A stretch of 64,000 nt of DNA, from positions 62,001 to 126,000 of the forward strand of contig NZ_JAGQFP010000004.1 of assembly GCF_019090095.1 (NCBI RefSeq). The letters are read 5' to 3'. Below the pieces are notes generated by a model. The model was not told the DNA's origin. It did no database searches and saw nothing but the letters and a program-made list of their open reading frames with translations. Made by a program: the position numbers and the translations under genes. This DNA comes from Stutzerimonas stutzeri. GTDB lineage: Bacteria > Pseudomonadota > Gammaproteobacteria > Pseudomonadales > Pseudomonadaceae. Shown here piece by piece: positions 37,935 to 47,546 of this stretch. Numbering within the stretch: position 1 is the first letter of the stretch; each line of letters opens with the position of its first letter.

Positions 37935-38917
37935 CGGGCGGCTCCTTTGGCAGCGTCGGTCAGGGCGCGAACAACGGCGCGCCGGCCCAGTTCGATCTTG
38001 AAGGCGTTGTGCTCGAAGCCGCTGGCGCCGTCGAGCAGGATGTCCGCGGCGGCCTCGAACGCGTCTGCGTCGGGCGCCTTGCCGACCAGCGCCGCCTCCG
38101 CTTCGGCTCTGCGCCAGGGTTTGTGCGCGACCCCGCCCATGGCGATGCGGGCGCTGCGGATACCCGCTCCGTCCACATCCAGTGCGGCGGCGACCGAAAC
38201 CAGGGCAAACGCATAGGAGGCGCGGTCGCGAACCTTGAGGTAGCTGCTGTGTGCGGAGAAGTCCTGCGGCGGCAGCTCGACAGCGGTGATCAGCTCGCCG
38301 TCGACCAGGGTGTTGTCCTGCTCGGGCGTTTGGCCCGGCAAGCGGTGGAAGTCAGCCATGGGGATGCGTCGCTCACCCCGCTGCCCTTGCACATGCACCA
38401 CGGCGTCCAGCGCCGCCAGTGCGACGCACATGTCGGACGGATGCACGGCGATGCAGGCCTCGCTGTGACCGAGGATCGCGTGAATGCGGTTGAGCCCGTC
38501 ACGCGCCGGGCAGCCGCTGCCGGGCTCGCGCTTGTTGCACGGCGTGGTGGCGTCGTAGAAGTAATAGCAACGGGTGCGCTGCAGCAGGTTGCCACCGGTG
38601 GTGGCCATGTTGCGCAACTGCGGCGAGGCGCCCGCCAGGATCGCCTGGGCTAGCAGTGGGTAGCGCGCCTCCACCAGCGGGTGCCAGGCCAGCTCCGCAT
38701 TGCTGACCAGCGCGCCGATGCGCAGACCGCCATCGGGCGTCTCCTCGATATCCGCCAGGGGTAGTTGGGTGATGTCGATCAGTTGCGACGGACGGGTAAC
38801 GTTTTCCTTCATCAGGTCGAGCAGGTTGGTGCCGCCGGCGATGTAGCGGCTGTCGGGCCGGAATCGCCCGATCGCTTCCTCAACGCTACTGGGACGGGCG
38901 TAGCTGAAGGGGTTCAT
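37931..38917 (-). CDS. paoB: FAD/[4Fe-4S] subunit of PaoB type
   Basis: A 328-residue FAD-binding subunit: [16 protein letters not shown] and [13 protein letters not shown] are the FAD contacts. The insertion [20 protein letters not shown] supplies the extra cluster cysteines known in PaoB but not in most xanthine dehydrogenases. Start ATG overlaps the end of paoA by four bases. Middle gene of the translationally coupled paoA-paoB-paoC set. Confidence 0.93.
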   Translation of the reverse strand: MNPFSYARPSSVEEAIGRFRPDSRYIAGGTNLLDLMKENVTRPSQLIDITQLPLADIEETPDGGLRIGALVSNAELAWHPLVEARYPLLAQAILAGASPQLRNMATTGGNLLQRTRCYYFYDATTPCNKREPGSGCPARDGLNRIHAILGHSEACIAVHPSDMCVALAALDAVVHVQGQRGERRIPMADFHRLPGQTPEQDNTLVDGELITAVELPPQDFSAHSSYLKVRDRASYAFALVSVAAALDVDGAGIRSARIAMGGVAHKPWRRAEAEAALVGKAPDADAFEAAADILLDGASGFEHNAFKIELGRRAVVRALTDAAKGAAR

Positions 38918-39447
38918 GGCGTCACCTCCCGCGCACCGGCGAGGCGCTCGCGGGTTTCGTCCGCGGCGTCTTCGATGGCGGCGACGATGTTCGGATAGGC
39001 GCCGCAGCGACAGACATTGCCGCTCATCTGTTCGCGCAGGTCGTCGCGGGTGTGGGCGCGACCCTCGGCGAGCATGCCCACCGCCGAACAGATCTGCCCG
39101 GGTGTGCAGTAACCACACTGGAAGGCGTCGTGTTTGACGAAGGCGGCCTGCATCGGGTGCAGCGCCTCGCCCTGCGCCAGCCCTTCGATGGTGGTCAGCG
39201 CGGCGCCGTCGTGCATCACCGCCAGGGTCAGGCAGCTGTTGATCCGCTTGCCGTTGAGCAGCACCGTGCAGGCGCCGCACTGGCCGTGGTCACAGCCCTT
39301 CTTGGTGCCGGTCAGGTGCAGCTGTTCGCGCAGCAGATCGAGCAGTGTGGTCCAGGGATAGACCTCGACTTCGCGGCGCTGGCCATTCAGTTCGAGGGTG
39401 ATGGAACAGGCGGCAATCCCACCTGCGGCGGTAGACGTTTCGCTCAT
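38914..39447 (-). CDS. paoA: [2Fe-2S] subunit of PaoA type
   Basis: A 177-residue subunit with the plant-type cluster motif [18 protein letters not shown] and the second cluster [11 protein letters not shown] plus [13 protein letters not shown] start at the ATG giving [10 protein letters not shown], with GAGG 5 bases upstream. There is no Tat signal, unlike the exported E. coli PaoA, so this enzyme is probably cytoplasmic. First gene of the enzyme operon; the maturation genes mocA and xdhC lie upstream on the same strand. Confidence 0.93.
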   Translation of the reverse strand: MSETSTAAGGIAACSITLELNGQRREVEVYPWTTLLDLLREQLHLTGTKKGCDHGQCGACTVLLNGKRINSCLTLAVMHDGAALTTIEGLAQGEALHPMQAAFVKHDAFQCGYCTPGQICSAVGMLAEGRAHTRDDLREQMSGNVCRCGAYPNIVAAIEDAADETRERLAGAREVTP

Positions 39448-39604
39448 GGCAGCCTCACGGTTGGGGGGCTCCGGCTGCCTGTTCTGTGCAGGTTCGCCGA
39501 AAACCTCAGGCATTCGATGCGCTTTCCGTGCGCCTACGGGGTACGACTGCCCAGGCGGAAAAATCGTTCAGCGGGATGTCGGTAGCCCGCCGGCCGCCGG
39601 GAGC

Positions 39605-40198
39605 TCAACCCGGCCGGCGATCATCCGGGCGGTCGATGTCCTGCAGCACGGCCGGATCGTCCACCTCGATCTCGAGCACCGCCGGGCCATCGAACAGCGC
39701 CTGCGCGCCCCGTTCGCCGGTCAGCACCCGCAGTAACGCACCGAAATCGGCACCAATGCCGCGCGGATGGCCGCGCTGGCCGCGGTACACCGGCACCACC
39801 AGCCGCTGCGGCTGAATGGCGGCGGCGATGCGCTCGAGGGTGTCACGTTGCAGGTACGGCATGTCACCCAGCGCCACCAGCCAGCCACGCCGGGTCGGGC
39901 AGCGCGACACCGCCTGCGCCAGGCTGTGGCCCAAGCCGTTGCTGTGCACTACCAGCGTCTGCGCGCCGAAGGCCTGGGCCTCGCGCTCGAGCCAGGCGAC
40001 CAGGCTGGCGTTGTCCTGACGCGTGACCACCAGCAGGCGATCGCCGACACCGGCCAGCGCGCGCAGCGTCTCAGCCAGGATCGGCGGCGCATCGGGCGCC
40101 GGCGTGCAGCCTGCCAGCAGTTTGTCCTCGTCGCTGTATTGGCGATAACGGCTGCCCTGTCCCGCGGCGAGGACGATGGTGCACACGTGGTCAGGCAC
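39605..40198 (-). CDS. mocA: Molybdenum cofactor cytidylyltransferase MocA-like
   Basis: A 197-residue MobA-like NTP transferase. VLAAGQGSRYRQYSDEDKLL is the NTP-binding loop; LVALGDMPYL the metal-binding part; RGQRGHPRGIG the family GHP motif. It should convert Mo-molybdopterin to the cytosine dinucleotide form used by PaoC-type enzymes. It overlaps the XdhC-like gene by eight bases. Confidence 0.92.
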   Translation of the reverse strand: MPDHVCTIVLAAGQGSRYRQYSDEDKLLAGCTPAPDAPPILAETLRALAGVGDRLLVVTRQDNASLVAWLEREAQAFGAQTLVVHSNGLGHSLAQAVSRCPTRRGWLVALGDMPYLQRDTLERIAAAIQPQRLVVPVYRGQRGHPRGIGADFGALLRVLTGERGAQALFDGPAVLEIEVDDPAVLQDIDRPDDRRPG

Positions 40199-41168
40199 AG
40201 CGTCGCTCCGCCGCGACCTGCGCGCCGGCTGCCCCGTTCTTGAGCGCTACCACCTGGGCCATCAGCGACAGAGCGATCTCCGCCGGCGTGCGACTGCCGA
40301 TCGGCAGGCCAATCGGCCCGTGCAGCCGGCTCACGTCGCGTTCACTGAGCCCCAGCGAGAGCAACCGCGACTTGCGCTTCTCGCTGTTGACCCGCGAGCC
40401 GAGCGCGCCGACGTAGAAGGCATCGGACTGCAGCGCGGTGAGCAGCGCCATGTCGTCCAGCCGCGGGTCGTGGGTCAGCGCGACGATGGCGGTGTGCGCG
40501 TCTGGCTCGATGGCCAGCACAGCGTCGTCCGGCATGCCCGCCACGAAGCGGACGGCGGTGCCGTCCCAGTCGTGCCCGTAGCCTTCTCGCGGGTCGCAGA
40601 CCAGCACCTCGAAGCCGAGGCTGCTTGCCAACTCGGCGGTGTAGCGCGACAGCTGCCCGGCCCCGATCATCAACAGGCGCCAGGTCGGACCGAAGGGCGC
40701 GCGCAGGGTCGCACCATCGAACCACAGCCCCTCGTTGCGCCCCGCCGCGGCCAGGGTTACCGCGCCGGTGGCCAGGTCCAGACAACGCAACAGACGTTCG
40801 TGCGCGGCGCAGCGCTGCAGCAAATCGTCCAGCCAGCGCGCGTCGCTCAGGGGTTCTTCGAGCAGGCGCAAGGTACCGCCACAGGGCAGACCGAATCGCG
40901 CGGACTCCTCTTTGCTCACGCCATAGGTGATCAGCTCGCACGCCGTCCCGCGGTCTTTTACAGCCTGTCGGCGCGCCAGCAGATCATCCTCGACGCAGCC
41001 TCCGGAGACCGAACCTTCGACGCGCCCGTCATCACGCAGCGCCAGTAGCGCGCCCACCGGTCGCGGTGCACTGCCCCAGGTTTCCAGCACCGTGTAGAGC
41101 ACCACCGCATGCCCCTCGCGCAGCCAGTCGCGGGCACGTCGCAGCACCCCCAGATCGACACTGTCCAT
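40191..41168 (-). CDS. XdhC/PaoD-type molybdoenzyme maturation factor
   Basis: A 325-residue XdhC-family protein that binds the Mo cofactor, promotes its sulfuration and inserts it into the large subunit. Motifs: VLYTVLETWGSAPRPVGALL, GSVSGGCVEDDLL with the conserved Cys, and a C-terminal Rossmann domain (LLMIGAGQLSRYTAELASSL) ending in FYVGALGSRVN and LHGPIGLPIGSRTPAEIALS. First gene of the leftward xdhC-mocA-paoABC run. Confidence 0.93.
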   Translation of the reverse strand: MDSVDLGVLRRARDWLREGHAVVLYTVLETWGSAPRPVGALLALRDDGRVEGSVSGGCVEDDLLARRQAVKDRGTACELITYGVSKEESARFGLPCGGTLRLLEEPLSDARWLDDLLQRCAAHERLLRCLDLATGAVTLAAAGRNEGLWFDGATLRAPFGPTWRLLMIGAGQLSRYTAELASSLGFEVLVCDPREGYGHDWDGTAVRFVAGMPDDAVLAIEPDAHTAIVALTHDPRLDDMALLTALQSDAFYVGALGSRVNSEKRKSRLLSLGLSERDVSRLHGPIGLPIGSRTPAEIALSLMAQVVALKNGAAGAQVAAERRCA

Positions 41169-41471
41169 CGTTATCCCCGTGAATTACAGACGATGCGCCG
41201 GCCATACCGACATACCTTCAATGACTGGCCGCACGCGGGGTTAGTTCGCCCGCACGCCAGCGGTCAGGAACCACCGCCCCCTTCAGGCATGTGCGCCCCG
41301 CAGGCGAAACCGGACGGTCACCGAATGAAATTCAACCCGCTGCAGGCTCGGTGTAAGATGCGCGGCTTTTGCGAGCAACGCCCGGATGGGCTTTGCTATA
41401 GCAACCAACTGCCCTGAGAGGCAGCCACTACGCCAACTGCCCGCCCTGACCGGCACTCACGAGGATTGACC
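41169..41471. promoter_or_regulatory. Divergent promoter region before the purine permease
   Basis: 303 bases without a gene. TTCAAC at 41331 and TAAGAT at 41354, preceded by TG, are spaced 17 bases, a fair sigma-70 promoter for the rightward permease. The 110-base leader contains GGGCTTTGCTATAGCAACC but no riboswitch core I can recognise. Confidence 0.45.
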
Positions 41472-42767
41472 ATGCTGGAGAAGCTGTTCCAACTCAAGGC
41501 GCACCACACCACGCTGCGCACCGAGATCCTCGCCGGTCTCACCACCTTCCTGACGATGGCCTACATCCTCTTCGTCAACCCGAGCATACTCGCCGAGACC
41601 GGCATGGATCACGGCGCCGTGTTCGTCGCGACCTGCCTGGCCGCGGCGATCGGCTCGGCGGTCATGGGCCTGGTCGCCAACTACCCGATCGCCCTGGCGC
41701 CGGGCATGGGCCTCAATGCCTTCTTCACCTACACCGTGGTGCTGACCATGGGCTACACCTGGCAGACGGCGCTGGGCGCGGTATTCCTCTCGGGCGCGAT
41801 CTTCTTCCTGCTGTCGATCTTCAAGATCCGCGAGTGGATCATTCACAGCATTCCGCTGGCGCTGCGTTCAGGTATCGCCGCGGGCATTGGCCTGTTCCTG
41901 GCGATCATCGCGCTGAAGAACGCCGGCATCGTCGTCGATAACCCGGCCACCCTGGTCGGTCTCGGCGACCTGACCGCCGGCGGCCCGCTGCTGGCCTGCC
42001 TGGGCTTCTTCCTGATCGCCGCGCTGGCCTATCGCAAGGTCACCGGAGCGGTAATGATCGGCATCCTGGCGGTCACCGTGCTGTCGATCATCCTCGGCCT
42101 GTCCGAGCTCAACAGCGTGGTGTCGATGCCGCCGTCGCTGATGCCCACCCTGCTGCAGCTGGACATCGCCGGCGCGCTGGACATCGGCCTGCTCTCCGTT
42201 ATCTTCGCCTTCCTCTTCGTCGACCTGTTCGACACCTCCGGTACCCTGATCGGCGTCGCGCAAAAAGCCGATCTGCTGGACAAGGACGGCCGCATGCCGC
42301 GCCTAGGCCGCGCATTGCTGGCCGACAGCACCGCGACCATGGCTGGCGCCGCGTTGGGCACCTCGACCACCACCAGCTACATCGAGTCGGCCGCCGGCAT
42401 CAGCGCCGGCGGCCGCACCGGCCTGACCGCCTGCGTGGTCGCCCTGCTGTTCCTGCTCAGCCTGTTCTTCGCGCCGTTGGCGGGCGCCGTCCCGGCCTAT
42501 GCCACGGCGCCGGCGCTGCTGTTCGTCGCGGTATTGATGATGAGCAGCCTGGCCAACATCGACTGGGACGACCTGACCGTCGCCGCGCCGGTGGCCATCG
42601 CCGCGCTGGCCATGCCGCTGACCTTCTCCATCGCCAACGGCATCGCCTTCGGTTTTATCGCCTGGACCGCCATCAAGCTGCTCGCCGGCCGCTGGCGCGA
42701 CCTGAGCCCGGCGATGTGGGTCCTGTCGATCCTGTTCGTGATCAAACTGGGCTTTTTCAACGGCTGA
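41472..42767 (+). CDS. NCS2-family purine permease (AzgA type)
   Basis: A 431-residue inner-membrane permease with about 12-14 helices. AzgA-branch signatures: EILAGLTTFLTMAYILFVNP, ALAPGMGLNAFF and ALGTSTTTSYIESAAG. Members import adenine, guanine or hypoxanthine with protons. ATG chosen over an in-frame TTG six bases earlier because GAGG is 7 bases upstream. Divergent from the xdhC-mocA-pao operon. Confidence 0.92.
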   Translation: MLEKLFQLKAHHTTLRTEILAGLTTFLTMAYILFVNPSILAETGMDHGAVFVATCLAAAIGSAVMGLVANYPIALAPGMGLNAFFTYTVVLTMGYTWQTALGAVFLSGAIFFLLSIFKIREWIIHSIPLALRSGIAAGIGLFLAIIALKNAGIVVDNPATLVGLGDLTAGGPLLACLGFFLIAALAYRKVTGAVMIGILAVTVLSIILGLSELNSVVSMPPSLMPTLLQLDIAGALDIGLLSVIFAFLFVDLFDTSGTLIGVAQKADLLDKDGRMPRLGRALLADSTATMAGAALGTSTTTSYIESAAGISAGGRTGLTACVVALLFLLSLFFAPLAGAVPAYATAPALLFVAVLMMSSLANIDWDDLTVAAPVAIAALAMPLTFSIANGIAFGFIAWTAIKLLAGRWRDLSPAMWVLSILFVIKLGFFNG

Positions 42768-42781
42768 CGGACCGCGACATC

Positions 42782-42832
42782 GGTGGGCTGAAGCCCACCC
42801 TACGGTCGAAGTAGGGTGGGCTTCAGCCCACC
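42782..42832. repeat. Perfect 22-bp inverted repeat (GTAGGGTGGGCTTCAGCCC type)
   Basis: GGTGGGCTGAAGCCCACC plus CTAC (42782-42803) is exactly inverted at 42811-42832, loop 7 bases; each arm is also self-complementary. It lies 15 bases after the permease stop and may terminate transcription. Same family as the other GTAGG palindromes. Confidence 0.88.
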
Positions 42833-42906
42833 AACCCCCATGCAGCCTGACCGGCCGGGCCTGACAACAATTGCTGACGACCTTACAATCCGCGCCCTCC
42901 TGTTGC

Positions 42907-42997
42907 GTGGGGAGGATGACGCTTTTCGTCCACCTTTCCCGGTCTCTGCAAACGGTGGAGGGATGAAGCCTCAGTTACGCATCCCGGTCCACCCTGT
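42907..42997. repeat. Degenerate GTAGGGTGGATGAC-type element before trmA
   Basis: GGGGAGGATGACGCTTTTCG, TCCACC, GGTGGAGGGATGA and CGGTCCACCCTG occur in the same order as in the betA-downstream array but with several mismatches. It ends 27 bases before the trmA start, so it may influence trmA expression. Confidence 0.6.
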
Positions 42998-43024
42998 GAT
43001 TTCACTACCATTCCAAGAGTCTTC

Positions 43025-44113
43025 ATGAGCGCACCGCACTTCGACCCCGCCACTTACGACGCCCAGCTCGCCGAGAAAGCCGCGCGGCTGGTCGAGCTGC
43101 TGGCGCCCTTCGACGCCCCTGCGCCAGAAATCTTCGACTCGCCGCGCGAGCACTACCGCCTGCGCACCGAGTTCCGCCTGTGGCGTGAGAATGGCCAGCG
43201 CCACTACGCCATGTTCGAGCAGGGCGACAAGCACACACCGATCCTGATCGACGATTTCCCCATTGCCAGCCGGCGCATCAACGAACTGATGCCGCAATTG
43301 GAAGCCGCTTGGCAGGCCAGCGAGACCTTGAGTTTCAAGCTGTTCCAGGTGGAATTCCTGACCACGCTGTCCGGCGATGCACTGATCACCCTCGCCTATC
43401 ACTGTCCGCTGAACGAGGCCTGGCAGCAGGAGGCCGAAAAACTCGCCGAGACGCTGGGCGTCAGCGTCGTTGGTCGCTCGAAGGGCAAGCGCATCGTCAT
43501 TGGCCGCGACTACGTCACCGAGCAGCTGACCGTCGCGGGGCGGACCTTCAGCTACCGTCAACCCGAGGGCGCCTTCACCCAGCCCAACGGCGAGGTCTGC
43601 CAGAAGATGCTGAGCTGGGCCTACGACGTGCTGGGCGAGCGCAGTGACGATCTGCTCGAGCTCTATTGCGGCAACGGCAACTTCACCCTGCCGCTGGCAA
43701 CCCGGGTGCCCAAGGTGCTGGCCACCGAGATCAGCAAGTCATCGGTCAATGCGGCCCTGGCCAACCTCGATGACAACGGCATCGACAACGTCAGCCTGGT
43801 GCGCCTGTCGGCCGAAGAGCTGACCCAGGCGCTGAACGAGGTGCGGCCGTTTCGCCGGTTGGCCGCCATCGACCTCAAGAGTTACACCTTCGGCAGCGTG
43901 TTCGTCGATCCGCCACGCGCCGGCATGGACCCGGACACCTGCGAACTGACCCGCCGCTTCGAGCGCATCCTCTACATCTCCTGCAACCCGGACACCCTCG
44001 CCGCCAACATCGCCCAGCTGCACGACACCCACCGCATCGAGCGCTGCGCGCTGTTCGACCAGTTCCCCTACACCCACCACATGGAGTCGGGCGTGCTGCT
44101 GGTGCGCCGCTGA
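43025..44113 (+). CDS. trmA: tRNA (uracil-54-C5) methyltransferase TrmA
   Basis: Makes 5-methyluridine at position 54 of tRNA. 362 residues, the normal TrmA length. SAM motif [13 protein letters not shown], Asp motif [18 protein letters not shown], and catalytic Cys in [13 protein letters not shown]. No N-terminal TRAM domain, as expected for TrmA as opposed to RlmD. Confidence 0.96.
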   Translation: MSAPHFDPATYDAQLAEKAARLVELLAPFDAPAPEIFDSPREHYRLRTEFRLWRENGQRHYAMFEQGDKHTPILIDDFPIASRRINELMPQLEAAWQASETLSFKLFQVEFLTTLSGDALITLAYHCPLNEAWQQEAEKLAETLGVSVVGRSKGKRIVIGRDYVTEQLTVAGRTFSYRQPEGAFTQPNGEVCQKMLSWAYDVLGERSDDLLELYCGNGNFTLPLATRVPKVLATEISKSSVNAALANLDDNGIDNVSLVRLSAEELTQALNEVRPFRRLAAIDLKSYTFGSVFVDPPRAGMDPDTCELTRRFERILYISCNPDTLAANIAQLHDTHRIERCALFDQFPYTHHMESGVLLVRR

Positions 44114-44266
44114 ACGAACCGATCCATGACACTGCCCAGCGCCTGAGCGCTGCCGTGCCGCTAGCCGACTGCGGAGCGCGCCGCCGGCCAGCCCGCGTCA
44201 ACCGTCGCTGACGAAGCGCTGGCCTCCGTCGGCCTTTGCCAGCCGGCGCGTCGCGCCAGGCGAGCG

Positions 44267-46381
44267 TTAGTTGGCGGAGTCGGCAACCGGTTCGTCCTTC
44301 ACTGGATCCGTCCGCTCGCGATCACCGCTGGTGTTATCCAGCAGGCTGGCGGTCGCGGTCTGCAGGAAGGCCTGCAGTTGCTCGGCCATCAGCGGGTCGA
44401 TCTGGTCCAGGTTGAGGCGTTGCGCCTGCGGCTGCGCACCGAGCTGGTAACGGTACAGCCGGGCGGTCTGGTCCTTGGGCTGAACCAGAATCTGGTCGCC
44501 CCGGATCATCGCGACAGTCTGTTCACCACCCGAGGGCTTGATGATGCCGAAGCCCGTATCATTCGGATCGAGCGCCAGCAGGTCTCGGCCCCAGCACTGG
44601 TGCCGGACCTCGCCACCCAGGCGACCCATGATGGTCGGCACCATGTCCACCTGCGTGCCGACCACGTCGCGCCGGCTGCCGAAGCGCTCGGTCACGCCCG
44701 GTCCGATCAGTAGCAACGGCACGTTGAAGCGATACAGGTCCATCTCGGTCAGCTGTTCGGTGGCGCCGAAACCGTGGTCGCCGACGATCACGAACAGGGT
44801 CTGGTCGAACCAGGGGGCCTGGCGCGCCTTGTCGAAGAATTGCCCGAGCGCCCAATCCGAATAGCGCATCGCCGTCAGGTGCTGATCCAGCGAGCCGTGA
44901 CCGGTTACCGGCTCGACCGGCAGCGGGTCCGGAAGCGCGTAGGGCGTGTGGTTGGAGAGCGTCTGCAGCAGCGCATAGAAGGGTTCGCCGGTGTCCAGCT
45001 TGTCCAGCTCCTCGATGGCGCGGCCGAACATGTCCTGGTCGGACACGCCCCAGGTCGGGTCTTGCACCACCGGGTCGACGAATTCGTTGCGGCCGACGAA
45101 GCGGGTCATACCCTGGTTGCCGAAGAAGCCGGACTGGTTGTCCCAGGCAAAATCGCCGTTGTAGACATAAACGTCACTGAAGCCACGGCCGCCGAGCAGC
45201 TGCGGCAGCCCGGAGAAGCGGTGCCCACCCTCAGGCGTCTGCATCAGGTATTCGAAGCCCGGCAGGTTGGGGAAACAGGCCATGCTGGCGAACATGCCCT
45301 GGTGGGTATGGGTGCCGTTGGAGAAGAAACGGTCGAACAACAACCCAGCCTTGGCAAGCCGGTCGAAGTACGGCGTGATGCCGTCCTGGCTGCCCAGCGC
45401 GCCGACGAAATGACCGGCAAAGCTCTCCATCAGGATCACCACCACGTTCTTGATCGGCAGCTTGCCGTCCGCCGGTGGCAGGTAGTCACGGCGCACCGGG
45501 GCCAGGTCGGCGTCGACCAGCTGGTCGTGGTCGGTCAACAGCAGGTCACGGGTGACCGCCTCGGCCTGCTCGACCGGCAGGGTGGCCTTCCAGGCGTTGT
45601 CGCGGTGGCCCGAATAGCGGTTCTTCGCTGCATCGTAGAGCGACAGCGTCGCATTGAGGCCCAGATGGTTGGCGAACATCGAGTCGGTGGTATAGGCATC
45701 GCCCCAGCGCAGCGGCGACCCCTGGCGCAAGGTGCCCCGCGCGGCGACCACGCAGACCAGTACCACCAGGGTGAACACCGCGGTGCGGGTGTACCACGCC
45801 GAAGCATGGCGGCGCGGACCCGCCGAGCGCAGCGCCGGTGTACCGCGGGTGCGGCGCTCCAGCCAGCCGAACAGGGCGAACATGGCAAGGCTCGCCAGGC
45901 CCCACACCGCGAGCAGCTGCAGGACCGGGAAGCCGTTCCAGAGCATGCTCAGCACGGTGGCCGGGTCTTCCTGCAAGTACTGGAAGACCAGCCCGTTCAG
46001 CCGCTGGTGAAACTCCTGATAGAAGTTCAGCTCGATCAGCCCGAGCAGAATCGCCAAGCTGGCACAGAGGGTCAACCACACCCGGAACAGGCGCCGTGCG
46101 GCCATGGCGCGCAGGCTCAGGGTGCTCAGCAGCAGCGGCAGCAGCACGTAGACCACCACCCGCAGGTCGAAACGCAGGCCATTGCCGAAGGCCTCGACGA
46201 AGGTGGACGCCGGCGTGCTGCCGATCAGCTCGCGGTTGAACAGCAGCAGGCCCAGGCGCAACAGGGCGAACATGAGCAACAGCGCCAGCGTGCTGGCGAG
46301 GATGAAGCGCAGGTGCGCCGCCAGGCCGATGCTGCCGGGCACAAGGTGGTCTCGGCTGGACCGCCGCGGGGTGGAACGCAT
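44267..46381 (-). CDS. LtaS/MdoB-type phosphoglycerol or phosphoethanolamine transferase
   Basis: A 704-residue membrane protein: five N-terminal helices (about 25-210), then a periplasmic sulfatase-fold domain. The nucleophile Thr lies in FSNGTHTHQGMFASMACFP; metal residues in VVILMESF and VIVGDHGFGATEQL. Family members move phosphoglycerol or phosphoethanolamine from phospholipid to envelope glycans. Last gene of a leftward set with dgkA, which recycles the diacylglycerol by-product, supporting the reaction type. AAAGGA precedes the ATG. Confidence 0.9.
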   Translation of the reverse strand: MRSTPRRSSRDHLVPGSIGLAAHLRFILASTLALLLMFALLRLGLLLFNRELIGSTPASTFVEAFGNGLRFDLRVVVYVLLPLLLSTLSLRAMAARRLFRVWLTLCASLAILLGLIELNFYQEFHQRLNGLVFQYLQEDPATVLSMLWNGFPVLQLLAVWGLASLAMFALFGWLERRTRGTPALRSAGPRRHASAWYTRTAVFTLVVLVCVVAARGTLRQGSPLRWGDAYTTDSMFANHLGLNATLSLYDAAKNRYSGHRDNAWKATLPVEQAEAVTRDLLLTDHDQLVDADLAPVRRDYLPPADGKLPIKNVVVILMESFAGHFVGALGSQDGITPYFDRLAKAGLLFDRFFSNGTHTHQGMFASMACFPNLPGFEYLMQTPEGGHRFSGLPQLLGGRGFSDVYVYNGDFAWDNQSGFFGNQGMTRFVGRNEFVDPVVQDPTWGVSDQDMFGRAIEELDKLDTGEPFYALLQTLSNHTPYALPDPLPVEPVTGHGSLDQHLTAMRYSDWALGQFFDKARQAPWFDQTLFVIVGDHGFGATEQLTEMDLYRFNVPLLLIGPGVTERFGSRRDVVGTQVDMVPTIMGRLGGEVRHQCWGRDLLALDPNDTGFGIIKPSGGEQTVAMIRGDQILVQPKDQTARLYRYQLGAQPQAQRLNLDQIDPLMAEQLQAFLQTATASLLDNTSGDRERTDPVKDEPVADSAN

Positions 46382-46435
46382 GAGAGGTTTCCTTTGTTCA
46401 GAAGGCAGGCGTTGAAAAGCAGGCTCAGGGGTCGG

Positions 46436-46834
46436 TCAGAGCAGGATCACCGCCCAGACCAGGCCAACCAGACACAGCGCCAGCAGTTGCGCGGCACTGC
46501 CCATGTCCTTGGCCTGTTTGGACAGCGGATGGATGTCGAAGGATATCCGGTCGACCGTCGCCTCGATCGCAGAGTTCAGCAACTCGATGATCAGTCCGAG
46601 AAAGACCACGCCGATCAGGATCGCGCGCTCTGCACGGCTGACGTCGAGCATCAGCGCGACCGGAATCAGCACCAGGTTGAGCAGCACCAGCTGGCGAAAC
46701 GCCGCTTCGCCTCGATAGGCGGCCTTCAGGCCGGCAAACGAATAACCGGAGGCGTGCCAGATGCGGGCCAGGCCGCGACGTCCCTTCATGGCGGCACCAT
46801 CGCTGATCAAAGGTGTGGATTCGGGTGCCGTCAC
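46436..46834 (-). CDS. dgkA: Diacylglycerol kinase
   Basis: A small inner-membrane kinase, about 132 residues from the GTG chosen here. Signature AGLKAAYRGEAAFRQ-like segment, LIIELLNSAIEATVDRIS with the catalytic Glu/Asn, and three membrane helices. The GTG start overlaps the upstream kinase stop by four bases (GTGA) with GGAG 7 bases ahead; an internal ATG at 46789 (MKGRRGLARI) gives the more usual 117 residues. Phosphorylates diacylglycerol released by the MdoB-type transferase downstream. Confidence 0.93.
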   Translation of the reverse strand: MTAPESTPLISDGAAMKGRRGLARIWHASGYSFAGLKAAYRGEAAFRQLVLLNLVLIPVALMLDVSRAERAILIGVVFLGLIIELLNSAIEATVDRISFDIHPLSKQAKDMGSAAQLLALCLVGLVWAVILL

Positions 46835-47544
46835 CGCGCGTCTCCGTGCTGAGCAAAAGACGCTGCATGCGCGCCTTGTAACAATGTCCAATCCTGATCG
46901 GGCATCGCATCGCGATGACGCGCAAGCTGGCGCAAGTCATGTTTAGCGGCCGCACCGGGGTGCAGACGCCGGCGGCTCTTTTCCAGATCCAGCAGAGCGA
47001 TCTCGATCAGGGTGCTATCCGCCTTGCCAGTGACCTTGACGAAAATGTGCTTGGGATAACAGCAGCCATGTTGCCAGCGAGCACGATGGTAGCGGCTCAG
47101 CGTAAGGCCGATGGTCTCAAGCATTCGCACGTGCACGCTGGACCCGTAGCGCTGGTCCAGCCTGTCCGCGTACCACTGTTCGAGACTCACGAAATCCTCC
47201 AGCTCTTCAGTGATCAGCAACGCCTGCCACTGGCCCGCTTGCCGTTGAGTACCGCAGTAAGCGATGGTCGGCACCCGCACGCCGAGCCGCGAGAACGCCT
47301 GCAGCGCATCGCGCTCACGCAACACCGTAGGGCGCCCGAATGGATGCCACACGGAGCGATACAGATGTCCGATCTGCCGCTTGCAGTAGAGCAAGCCGCC
47401 TTGGCGGTTCGGTAAGCGCTGCACTCCGCTCTCCCCATCGCGGCGACGGTTAGGGGGTTCGACCCACTCGCCCTGCCTGCTCCACCATTGTTCGAAATCA
47501 TCGGCGGCCTCAACCGCACGCGGGAAAACAACAGCAGCAGCCAT
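46831..47544 (-). CDS. InaA-type lipopolysaccharide kinase family protein
   Basis: A 237-residue protein-kinase-like fold of the Kdo/WaaP/InaA group. Catalytic-loop variant RARWQHGCCYPKHIFVKV and metal motif IALLDLEKSRR are visible; VLRERDALQAFSRLGVRVPT is the N-lobe helix region. Start at the ATG giving MAAAVVFPRA, with AAGGAG 6 bases upstream and only two bases after the methyltransferase stop. It lies in the gene set next to colRS, as does an InaA-type gene in P. putida. Likely modifies lipopolysaccharide core. Confidence 0.9.
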   Translation of the reverse strand: MAAAVVFPRAVEAADDFEQWWSRQGEWVEPPNRRRDGESGVQRLPNRQGGLLYCKRQIGHLYRSVWHPFGRPTVLRERDALQAFSRLGVRVPTIAYCGTQRQAGQWQALLITEELEDFVSLEQWYADRLDQRYGSSVHVRMLETIGLTLSRYHRARWQHGCCYPKHIFVKVTGKADSTLIEIALLDLEKSRRRLHPGAAAKHDLRQLARHRDAMPDQDWTLLQGAHAASFAQHGDAR

Positions 47545-47546
47545 GC

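Noticed and set aside
41360..41471. Purine riboswitch in the permease leader
   Set aside because: No conserved purine-riboswitch core or paired loops could be recognised.
44774..46852. 692-residue plus-strand frame across the LtaS-type gene
   Set aside because: Gln/Arg/His-rich antisense shadow; the minus-strand gene has membrane helices and catalytic motifs.
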